Of a stretch of DNA of 7,136 bases, positions 1-5,688 are shown in pieces. The notes under the pieces were generated by a model, which searched no databases, had not been told where the DNA came from, and was given only the letters and a program-made list of their open reading frames with translations. Source of the DNA: Paracoccaceae bacterium. GTDB taxonomy: Bacteria; Pseudomonadota; Alphaproteobacteria; Rhodobacterales; Rhodobacteraceae. The translations under genes and the position numbers were made by a program. Position 1 is the first letter of the stretch. The number at the start of each line of letters is the position of its first letter. The DNA lies in NCBI GenBank assembly GCA_007129775.1, contig SKUV01000266.1:1-7136 (forward strand). The letters are read 5' to 3'.

Positions 1-12
1 ATGGGGTATCCT

Positions 13-1266
13 TCAGCGGGCGGTCGTGGTGCCGGTTTCCATCTGGTAGTCCAGATGCCGGAACCGGCGCAGGGTGAAAGGCGCCATCAGCGGATGGGGC
101 TGACCCGTGGCCACCAGATGCGCCAGCGTCAGCCCGCCCGCCGGGATCGCCTTGTAGCCGCCCCACCAGCCCGCGGTGACAAAGAGCCCCGGGACGTCGG
201 TTTCGTCCTGAATGGGCGAGGCATCGGGGGCGATATCCAGATGCCCGCCCCATTGCCGCAGCAGTTTCAGCCGCTTGAAGGCCGGGAACAGCGACAGCAT
301 CGCCGCCACCGTTTCCTCGAACACGCCCTGCTTGATGTCGCGCCGATAGCTCTGGCCCGGGTCGGGCGGTCCGCCGATCACCAGTTCGCCCTTGTCGGAC
401 TGGCTCAGATAGACGCCGGCATCAGGGCAGTTGACGACCACGTCGATCAGCGGGCGCAGGGGTTCGGAGACAAATGCCGTCAGGTTCATGCTGCGCAGCG
501 GCAGCGTCAGGCCCGCGGTCTCGGTCAGGCTGGTGGTGTGGCCCGAGATCGCCACGGCAACGCGCCCCGCCCGCACGGTGCCGCGCGGCGTCTCGACCCC
601 GGCGATGCGCCCGTTGGCCCCGCGCAGAAGCTGCGTGACCGGGGTGCGCTGGTGAATCTCGCCGCCCATGGCGTCGATCGCGCGGGCATAGCCCCAGGCC
701 ACCGCGTCGTGGCGGTTGGTGGCGGCTTCGGGGTGCAGAAACCCGCCGAGGACGGGCAGCCGCGCCCCCGGCCCGCCCCCGGTCAGGGCCGGGATGCGCC
801 GGCGGATCTCTGCGGTGGAGATCTGGCGGTAGGTGGCGCCGTGCACGTCCATGATGTGCTGGCGGCGCCTTCGGTCGCGCATCATGCCCCATGTCTGGAT
901 CACGTCGATCATGCCCCGCCGCGTGTGCATCGTGTTGAAGTTCAACTCGCGCGTCATCGCCTCGAAGAGCGCGACCGATTTGACGTAGAAGGGGATGGAG
1001 GCATCGCGCATGTAATTCGAGCGGATGGTGATCGTGTTGCGCGCGATATTGCCGCCGCCGAGCCAGCCGCTTTCGAGCACCGCCACATCGCGGATCCCGT
1101 GTTCCCTGGCGAGGTAATAGGCCGTGGCCAGCCCGTGCCCGCCGGCGCCGATGACGATGACCTCGTAGCGGTCCTTCAGCGGCGGGCTGCGCCATGCCGG
1201 CGCCCATGTGGTATGGCGGTTCAGCCCGTGACGCAGCAGCGTGGCGAGGGAATAACGTTGATTCAT
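13..1266 (-). CDS. soxB: Sarcosine oxidase beta subunit-like FAD/FMN oxidoreductase (SoxB family)
   Basis: Predicted 417-residue cytoplasmic flavoprotein resembling the beta subunit of heterotetrameric sarcosine oxidase, which oxidatively demethylates N-methylglycine to glycine with release of a one-carbon unit and H2O2. Seen: the N-terminus MNQRYSLATLLRHG and the stretch WAPAWRSP are typical of proteobacterial SoxB. A Rossmann dinucleotide fold GAGGHGLATAYYLA lies at residues 40-53, and LESGWLGGGNIARNTITIRS at about 64-83. NRHDAVAW at 184-191 contains His186, matching the His that carries covalent FMN in characterised enzymes. YLSQSDKGELVIGG is at 286-299 and RQWGG at 337-341. The ATG at 1266 is chosen because homology begins there; an in-frame ATG at 1317 adds 17 unrelated residues. 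No Shine-Dalgarno precedes either start. Odd: the C-terminal flavin loop reads GWWGGYKAIPAGG (367-379) rather than the canonical GWGTGGFKATPGSG, so this may be a paralogue with another N-methyl amine substrate. After the stop, AGGA and a terminal AT at the window edge suggest an adjoining next gene. Confidence 0.9.
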   Translation of the reverse strand: MNQRYSLATLLRHGLNRHTTWAPAWRSPPLKDRYEVIVIGAGGHGLATAYYLAREHGIRDVAVLESGWLGGGNIARNTITIRSNYMRDASIPFYVKSVALFEAMTRELNFNTMHTRRGMIDVIQTWGMMRDRRRRQHIMDVHGATYRQISTAEIRRRIPALTGGGPGARLPVLGGFLHPEAATNRHDAVAWGYARAIDAMGGEIHQRTPVTQLLRGANGRIAGVETPRGTVRAGRVAVAISGHTTSLTETAGLTLPLRSMNLTAFVSEPLRPLIDVVVNCPDAGVYLSQSDKGELVIGGPPDPGQSYRRDIKQGVFEETVAAMLSLFPAFKRLKLLRQWGGHLDIAPDASPIQDETDVPGLFVTAGWWGGYKAIPAGGLTLAHLVATGQPHPLMAPFTLRRFRHLDYQMETGTTTAR

Positions 1267-1285
1267 GGTAACAGTTTTTACTATG
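1264..1285. promoter_or_regulatory. Candidate operator: inverted repeat over the sox start codon
   Basis: CATGGTAA and TTACTATG face each other across 6 nt; 7 of 8 arm positions are complementary (inner GTAA/TTAC perfect). It sits in the only AT-rich patch of the divergent intergenic region and includes the soxB ATG. On the minus strand a TTGACC hexamer (1301-1296) could be a -35 box; 17 nt further a weak -10-like AAAACT would lie inside this dyad, placing initiation close to the soxB start codon. The size and symmetry suit a dimeric XRE regulator such as the one encoded next door. Binding is inferred, not shown. Confidence 0.4.
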
Positions 1286-1303
1286 GATAAACGAAGGTCA
1301 AGC

Positions 1304-1318
1304 GATGCCGGCGGCATC
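1304..1318. promoter_or_regulatory. Perfect 15-bp palindrome upstream of the regulator gene
   Basis: GATGCCGGCGGCATC is perfectly symmetric: two 7-bp arms around one central base. It lies 18 bp upstream of the regulator ATG and next to the possible soxB -35 hexamer. It could be a second operator or a small hairpin in the regulator leader. Its sequence is unlike the dyad at 1264-1285, so the two need not bind the same protein. Confidence 0.3.
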
Positions 1319-1336
1319 TGCCGCAGAAAGGGCGCG

Positions 1337-1921
1337 ATGCTGGAAAAACCGGATATTCACGAGGCGCTGGGCCGCACCCTGAACCGCCTGCGGCAGGAGC
1401 GCGGGCTCACCGTGACCGCGCTCGCCGATGCCGCGGGGCTGTCGGCGGCCATGGTCAGCCGGATCGAGAATGCGCAGGTCTCGCCCTCGCTGGCCACACT
1501 GTCGGCGCTGGCGGGGGCGATGGAGGTGCCGGAGATGGCGCTTCTGGCCCAGCAGGACCCGGTGGCCGATATCCACCACGTCCGGGCGGGCGCGGGCCTG
1601 CCCTCGCGCCGGGTGACGCCGGGGCACAGCCATGACTACCTGCTTCTGGGCCGGCAGGAGGGGATGGGCTGGCGGTTCGAGGCCGCCCGCATCCGGATCG
1701 AGGCCGCGGCCGCGGCCGCGGGCAGCCTGCCCGGCTATCAGCACGAGGGGAGCGTCTTTATCAGCGTGCTGTCGGGGGGCGCGGTCTATCGCTGCGGGGG
1801 GCAGATGTTCGACCTCGACGCGGGTGACTCGCTGTGCTTCGATGCCAAGCTGCCGCACGGGGTTTCGCGGATCACCGGGGATCATTTCGCCTTCATCTCG
1901 GTTACCGCGCGCCCGGTCTGA
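1337..1921 (+). CDS. XRE-family transcriptional regulator with C-terminal cupin domain
   Basis: A 194-residue regulator with a lambda-repressor-type helix-turn-helix at about residues 10-66 (ALGRTLNRLRQERGLT, ALADAAGLSAAMVSRIENAQ, SPSLATLSALAGAM), a linker, and a small-molecule-sensing cupin fold at about 100-190 (YQHEGSVFISVLSGG, FDLDAGDSLCFDAKLPHGV). This architecture is typical of regulators such as PuuR and SutR that sense a metabolite and control a neighbouring catabolic gene. The ATG at 1337 is preferred over in-frame ATGs at 1265 and 1283 because the family starts just before the HTH, an AAAGGG lies upstream, and the ATG at 1265 would overlap the soxB start. The gene is divergent from soxB across 70 bp, so it probably controls soxB and itself. 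Residues 123-128 are six alanines encoded by tandem CCGCGG, lying in the cupin lead-in. The inducer is unknown; sarcosine or a related N-methyl amine is a guess from context. Confidence 0.92.
   Translation: MLEKPDIHEALGRTLNRLRQERGLTVTALADAAGLSAAMVSRIENAQVSPSLATLSALAGAMEVPEMALLAQQDPVADIHHVRAGAGLPSRRVTPGHSHDYLLLGRQEGMGWRFEAARIRIEAAAAAAGSLPGYQHEGSVFISVLSGGAVYRCGGQMFDLDAGDSLCFDAKLPHGVSRITGDHFAFISVTARPV
1704..1721. repeat. Three tandem CCGCGG hexamers (alanine tract in regulator)
   Basis: An 18-bp run of three CCGCGG units inside the regulator gene. The whole run is palindromic and encodes part of the Ala123-128 tract. The six-base unit keeps the reading frame, so copy-number change would lengthen or shorten the alanine run by two residues at a time without a frameshift. 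Confidence 0.75.
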
Positions 1922-2040
1922 GGGGCTGTTCTGGCGTCGGCTCCGTTTCCGGCCGGGTCTTGCGCCAGGTGTCGCGCGCAACAGCTGCGGTGCCGTCGAC
2001 GCGGCTTTGCGGGTCACACCCTGAGCGGTCATGCGCACGG

Positions 2041-2108
2041 GCCGCCCGGGTTCACGCGCCGCCCGGGTTCATGGGCCGCCAGGGTTCACGCGCCGCCAGG
2101 GTTCGCTG
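2041..2108. repeat. Four tandem copies of a 17-bp GC-rich unit
   Basis: Head-to-tail copies occupy 2041-2057, 2058-2074, 2075-2091 and 2092-2108. Copy 1 is GCCGCCCGGGTTCACGC. Copy 2 differs from it only in its last four bases (ATGG), copy 3 only at position 7 (C to A), and copy 4 shares the A of copy 3 and diverges in its last four bases. The pattern, with copies 1 and 2 sharing CCCGGG and copies 3 and 4 sharing CCAGGG, suggests stepwise duplication. The period is not a multiple of three, so the array is not a protein repeat. It abuts the point where the phosphotransferase-like fragment loses homology, so it may mark a rearrangement or replication-slippage junction. Confidence 0.9.
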
Positions 2109-2328
2109 CATCCTCTTCCAGCCGCAGCGCACGGGGCGCCGGCACCCCGGTTCCGGCCAGCGCCCGCAGCACCCGAAACTCGGGCTCGACCGCATGGGCG
2201 CCGGGCAGGATCGGGCCGTCGGGCTTTTCTCGCGCCACCAGCTGCGCCCCGCTCCACTCCACCAACCATGTGGGGGTGGACAGGCCGCCGCCGATCCGGC
2301 GCAGGCCGCGGCAGGCAGCCCCGCCCAA
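2086..2328 (-). pseudogene. Truncated APH-family phosphotransferase fragment
   Basis: Read on the minus strand, about 70 codons resemble the N-terminal lobe of the aminoglycoside-phosphotransferase/ACAD10-like kinase family (PF01636): GGGLSTPTWLVEW, then LVAREKPDGPILPGAHAVE, then FRVLRALAGTGVPAPRAL and LRLEEDAA. These correspond to the family's glycine-rich nucleotide loop (usually GGxSNxTY), the Lys/Arg-rich strand, and the segment before a GTPFYVMEF motif. The match stops at about 2107, where the tandem 17-bp repeats begin; five unrelated residues and a TGA follow. The catalytic HGD and DxD regions, roughly three quarters of a normal ~340-residue protein, are absent, and the expected first ~25 residues are not recognisable upstream. 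The nearest possible start is a TTG at 2328 and there is no clear ribosome-binding site. It is therefore scored as a gene remnant. Family assignment is from motif recall, not alignment. Confidence 0.55.
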
Positions 2329-2858
2329 GGCCGGACCGGCCCGGCAGCGCGGCCGGTGGCCAACCTTTCACCGGCGATGGGATGTGAGCCAGGATCAGCA
2401 GACGTTTTTCATGACCCAAGGCTGCAACTGCGTCCACGGCAGCGGCTGTATCCGAGAGGGTCGCGGCATGCGCCTTTCACGGCATCCGGACGGGCAGCGG
2501 GCGGGGCCGTGTGCCGACAGCAGGGAACAACGGATCGACCGGCAAGGAATAAAGGGGTGAGTCGGTGCGCGCGCGGTTCTTTCGCGGCACTTGCCCGTTT
2601 TCCGGGCATTCCGGCGCAATGTCTCGTCTTCGCCGAGTGTCCGGATCATCGTCAGACAAAGCTGATAAAACATGAACTTAATCCTCAAGATTGGCGAAGC
2701 CTTACCAGTGGGCAGCTATCTCCGAATGGTTTTTGCCGTTTCCTTGGCCTGTCATCGAAGTGCGACATCTCGACCGGCGCGACAATGAGACGCCGGATTG
2801 CATGACAATAACGGGCAGCCCCGCACAGGCCCGCCCCCACATTCAGGAGAGATTCGAT
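2329..2858. other. Non-coding stretch: gene debris and leader of the TRAP operon
   Basis: No credible intact gene was found. The minus-strand frame at about 2380-2476 contains AAAVDAVAALGHEKRLLILAH, which faintly resembles the start of an ArsR-type winged helix but runs into unrelated sequence. A small hairpin with a 6-bp stem (TGCCCG/CGGGCA, 2592-2608) is present without a following T-run. From about 2640 the sequence becomes more AT-rich (GATAAAACATGAACTTAATC at 2664-2683), a plausible promoter area for the operon; hexamers are too weak to assign. A 38-codon frame from ATG 2672 has no ribosome-binding site. The stretch ends with AGGAGAG at 2845-2851, the ribosome-binding site for dctP. Confidence 0.5.
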
Positions 2859-3842
2859 ATGACATTCACACGTATGTTGGCCGGTGCGGCCCTGTCGGTG
2901 GCTCTGGTCCAGGCGGTGCCGGGACAGGCGCTGGAGCTTCAGTTCGGACATACCGGAGAGCCCGGCTCGCTTCTGGCATTGTCGGCCGAGGAATTCGCGC
3001 GCCGGGCGAACGAACGGCTCGAAGGGCGGGCAGAGGTCGTGCTCTTCGGCGCCGGTCAGTTGGGAAGCGACAGCCAGCTTCTGCAGCGCCTCAAGCTGGG
3101 CACGCTCGATTTCGCACTGCCCTCCACGATCATGTCGGGCGAGGTCGAACTGATCGGCCTGTTCGAGATGCCCTATCTGGTCAGCGACCGCGAGCACATG
3201 GGCCGGATCGAGCAAGAGGTTTTCTGGCCCTCGATCGCCCCGGGCGCCAATGACGTGGGGCTTGAAATCGTCGCGGTGTGGGAGAACGGCTTTCGCCACA
3301 TCACCAACAACCTGCGCCCGATCGATACGCCCGAAGATCTGGCCGGGATGCGCATTCGGACCCCGCCGAGCGCCTGGCGGCTGCGCATGTTCGAAGCCTA
3401 TGGCGCAAGTCCGAGCCCGCTGTCATTCACCGAGCTTTTCCTCGCGCTGCAGACCGGTGTTTTCGACGGGCAGGAAAACCCGCTGTCGCAGATCCACAGC
3501 GCAAGGTTTCAGGAAGTCCAGAGATACCTGACGCTGACCAACCATACCTACACCCCCGCCTATCTGGTGACGGGGGCGACCCGCTGGGCCTCGCATGATC
3601 CCGAGATCCGCGAGATCCTGACCGAGGTCGCGCGCGAGACCCAGGCCTATGTCTACGAGACCGCCGAACGGCTGGAGGGCGAATTGCTGGAACTGCTGAT
3701 CGCCGACGGCATGCAGGTGAACGAGGCGGACCGGGTTTCCTTCGTCGAAGCGAGCCAGCCTGTCTATGAGGCTTTCGCCGCAGAGGTCGAGGGCGCGGCC
3801 GAATTGATCGCGCGCGCGCTCGAATTGTCCGAAGCGCCCTGA
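2859..3842 (+). CDS. dctP: TRAP transporter periplasmic solute receptor (DctP family)
   Basis: A 327-residue extracytoplasmic binding protein of a tripartite ATP-independent periplasmic transporter; it captures a solute, usually a carboxylate, and hands it to the membrane permease. Seen: an Sec signal peptide (MTFTRMLAGAALSVALVQAV) with likely cleavage after GQA at residue 24. The mature start LELQFGHTGEPGS is typical. Family blocks follow: FGAGQLGSDSQLLQRLKLGTLDFAL (split across residues 63-87), FEMPYLVSD at 102-110, and the DLAGMRIRTPPSAW region at 160-173, where Arg167 matches the near-invariant substrate-carboxylate-binding arginine. GVFDGQENPLSQI at 200-212 carries Asn207, matching another conserved ligand-pocket residue. 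The ATG at 2859 is set by AGGAGAG seven bases upstream and by the signal peptide; the open frame upstream to 2691 has no signal or homology. It is the first gene of the operon, followed by a hairpin and dctQ. The substrate cannot be read from the sequence. Confidence 0.96.
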   Translation: MTFTRMLAGAALSVALVQAVPGQALELQFGHTGEPGSLLALSAEEFARRANERLEGRAEVVLFGAGQLGSDSQLLQRLKLGTLDFALPSTIMSGEVELIGLFEMPYLVSDREHMGRIEQEVFWPSIAPGANDVGLEIVAVWENGFRHITNNLRPIDTPEDLAGMRIRTPPSAWRLRMFEAYGASPSPLSFTELFLALQTGVFDGQENPLSQIHSARFQEVQRYLTLTNHTYTPAYLVTGATRWASHDPEIREILTEVARETQAYVYETAERLEGELLELLIADGMQVNEADRVSFVEASQPVYEAFAAEVEGAAELIARALELSEAP

Positions 3843-3848
3843 GGCCGA

Positions 3849-3873
3849 TGCCCGGACCCCGGCGGTCCGGGCA
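3849..3873 (+). promoter_or_regulatory. Strong intercistronic hairpin between dctP and dctQ
   Basis: TGCCCGGACC and GGTCCGGGCA form a perfect 10-bp stem closed by a 5-nt loop, starting 6 nt after the dctP stop. There is no downstream T-run (ACCCTGACGG follows), so it is not a classical intrinsic terminator. In binding-protein-dependent transport operons such hairpins commonly protect the upstream receptor message from 3' exonucleases or cause partial attenuation, giving more receptor than permease. That role is inferred here. The dctQ ribosome-binding site begins 9 nt after the stem. Confidence 0.7.
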
Positions 3874-3895
3874 ACCCTGACGGAAGGAACGGCGC

Positions 3896-4396
3896 GTGCT
3901 CGGTCTGTTACACACGCTTTACGCTCGCCTTCTCGAAGCGATCGTTCTGTTGCTGATCAGCTCCATGGCCATCCTCGTTGTCGCCGGCTTTTCGTTCCGG
4001 CGCTTCGGCGCGGCACTGATCTGGTATGACGAGGTCGCGGCGCTGCTGCTGTGCTGGCTGACGTTTTACGGGGCGGCGCTGGCGGCGCTGCGGCGGGCGC
4101 ACATGGCGGTGCCGGGGCTGGTGCTGGCCATGCCGCTGCGCTTGCGGCTTGGCGTGGGTGTGATGGTGGAGCTTCTGACCATCGGCTTCATGGCGCTGCT
4201 GATCTACTATGCCATGCAGTTGCAGGCGATCCTGATCGGCCCGGGGCTGGCGAGTGTGCGGGGCGTCTCGCTCCAGATGGTGCAGTCGGCCATTCCGATC
4301 GGTGCCACGCTTTTCATCATCAGCCAGCTGATCACGGCGCCGGCGGTGTTTCGCGCGCTGGCCCGGGGGCAGACCTACGGCGACGAGGTGGGATAA
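3896..4396 (+). CDS. dctQ: TRAP transporter small permease subunit (DctQ family)
   Basis: A 166-residue inner-membrane protein, the small four-helix subunit that pairs with DctM in a Na+-driven TRAP transporter. Hydrophobic segments lie at about residues 10-34, 47-66, 86-107 and 129-150. The family signature is clear at 43-69: IWYDEVAALLL, CWLTFYGAALA and LRRAH, with the conserved Trp43, Glu46, Trp54, Gly59 and His69. The start is GTG at 3896: GGAAGGAA at 3882-3889 is a strong ribosome-binding site six bases upstream, and the protein begins directly with the first helix. Its TAA stop overlaps the dctM ATG by one base, which points to translational coupling and a fixed Q:M ratio. The length and topology are normal for a separate, unfused DctQ. 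Confidence 0.94.
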   Translation: MLGLLHTLYARLLEAIVLLLISSMAILVVAGFSFRRFGAALIWYDEVAALLLCWLTFYGAALAALRRAHMAVPGLVLAMPLRLRLGVGVMVELLTIGFMALLIYYAMQLQAILIGPGLASVRGVSLQMVQSAIPIGATLFIISQLITAPAVFRALARGQTYGDEVG

Positions 4397-5679
4397 TGAT
4401 CGCGGTTGCAATGCTTGGCGGGCTTGTCGCCCTGATCCTTCTCAGCGTGCCGATCGCCATCGCGCTCGGCGTTGTCGCGATCGTCACGAGCGCGAGCGTC
4501 TCGGGCACGGGGCGGTTGGTCAACGTGCCGCTGATCATGTACGAGGCCGCGACGAGCTTTCCGCTCGTCGCGATCCCGCTTTTCATCGCGGCAGGCGCGA
4601 TCATGAATGCCTCGGGCATCTCGCGCCGGCTGATCGATTTCGCCTCGGCGCTGCTGGGCTTCATCCGGGGCGGGCTGGCGATGATCAATATCGGCGTGTC
4701 GATGTTGTTCGCCGAGATCTCGGGCTCCAGCGTGGCGGATGTGGCCGCGGTGGGCTCTGTCCTGATCCCGGCGATGAAGAAGAAGGGCTACACCAAGGAA
4801 TTCGCCGCAGCCGTCACCTCGTCTTCGGCCTCCATCGCGGTGATCATTCCGCCCTCGCTGACGATGATCCTTTATGGCGTGATGAGCGGCACTTCGGTGA
4901 CGCAGTTGTTCGTGGCCGGCATCGTTCCGGGCGTCCTGGCCGGCAGCCTGATGATGCTGGTCGCCTACGGTTTTGCCCGCCGCTATGGCTGGCCGGTGGA
5001 ACAGGCTTTCGCATGGCGCCGGCTTTGGCAGGCCACCCGAAATGCGGGCTGGGCGCTGATGCTGCCGGTGATCGTGCTGGGCGGCATCTTCAGCGGCCTT
5101 GTCACCGTGACCGAAGCTGCCGGCCTTGCCGTGGCGGCGGCGCTGTTCATCGGGCTGGTTATCCACCGCGAGATGGAATGGCGGTCGGTGCACAAGGCGC
5201 TTCTGGATGGCGGCGTGCAGACGGCCGTCGTGATGCTGCTGGTTGCAAGTTCCGCCCTGATCGGCGCGTTCCTGACCGAACAGCGCATCCCCCAGGCAAT
5301 CGCCGCGTCGATCGCGGCCTTCACCGACAACCGCTATGTCATCCTCGCCCTGCTGAACGTCTTTTTCCTCGTGGTGGGGATGTTCCTGCATGCCGCGCCG
5401 GCGGTGATCCTGACGGTGCCCATCGTCATGCCGCTGGTGATCATGGCCGGGATCGATCCGGTGCATTTCGGCCTGATCATCACGCTCAACCTCGCCATCG
5501 GGCAGCAGACACCACCGGTGGCCAGCGTGCTGATCACCGCCTGCGCCATTGCGCGGGCCGATATCTGGCGGGTGACCCTCGTTAATTCATGGTTCATCGG
5601 GGTTCTGTTTTCGGTCTTGATGCTTGTCACCTATGTGCCGGCGGTTCCGATGTCGCTGGTCTGGTATTTCTACAGGTAG
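4396..5679 (+). CDS. dctM: TRAP transporter large permease subunit (DctM family)
   Basis: A 427-residue polytopic inner-membrane protein, the Na+/solute-translocating subunit of the transporter (family usually about 425-430 residues, 11-12 helices). Seen: AIPLFIAAGAIMNASGISRR at 59-78; FAEISGSSVADVAAVGSVLI at 105-124, followed by PAMKKKGYTKEFAAAVTSSS at 125-144; IIPPSLTMILYG at 150-161; GLVTVTEAAG at 234-243; and in the second half FLHAAPAVILTVPIVMPLV at 330-348 and NLAIGQQTPPVASVL at 365-379. These are the hallmark membrane-hairpin and Na+-site regions of the DctM/IT superfamily. The start is the ATG at 4396 within TAATG, with AGGTGGG just upstream; the longer open frame to 4051 lies inside dctQ and is not coding. 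Nine bases separate its stop from the next gene's ATG, so the enzyme downstream is almost certainly cotranscribed. No truncation or frameshift is seen. Confidence 0.96.
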   Translation: MIAVAMLGGLVALILLSVPIAIALGVVAIVTSASVSGTGRLVNVPLIMYEAATSFPLVAIPLFIAAGAIMNASGISRRLIDFASALLGFIRGGLAMINIGVSMLFAEISGSSVADVAAVGSVLIPAMKKKGYTKEFAAAVTSSSASIAVIIPPSLTMILYGVMSGTSVTQLFVAGIVPGVLAGSLMMLVAYGFARRYGWPVEQAFAWRRLWQATRNAGWALMLPVIVLGGIFSGLVTVTEAAGLAVAAALFIGLVIHREMEWRSVHKALLDGGVQTAVVMLLVASSALIGAFLTEQRIPQAIAASIAAFTDNRYVILALLNVFFLVVGMFLHAAPAVILTVPIVMPLVIMAGIDPVHFGLIITLNLAIGQQTPPVASVLITACAIARADIWRVTLVNSWFIGVLFSVLMLVTYVPAVPMSLVWYFYR

Positions 5680-5688
5680 GGAGGGGAA

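Noticed and set aside
1..1290. Long plus-strand open frame opposite soxB
   Set aside because: It mirrors a gene with clear SoxB motifs, has low-complexity Arg/Gly/Pro/His composition, and exists only because of high GC.
2041..2108. CRISPR array
   Set aside because: The copies are directly adjacent with no spacers and are only 17 bp long.
2411..2563. Small cysteine-containing peptide starting MTQGCNCVHGSGC on the plus strand
   Set aside because: No ribosome-binding site before the ATG, no known family, and codon use unlike the neighbouring genes.
2672..2788. 38-codon leader peptide candidate upstream of dctP
   Set aside because: No Shine-Dalgarno, no repeated regulatory codons, and no attenuator structure after it.
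1834..2805. 323-codon plus-strand frame running from inside the regulator across the gap
   Set aside because: It starts within the regulator gene, passes through the 17-bp repeats, and shows no family motif or ribosome-binding site.
3849..3873. Intrinsic terminator after dctP
   Set aside because: The stem is strong but no T-run follows and dctQ starts 23 bp later with its own ribosome-binding site.
4375..5466. 363-codon minus-strand frame opposite dctM
   Set aside because: Asp/His/Arg-rich antisense translation of membrane-helix codons; dctM on the other strand is certain.
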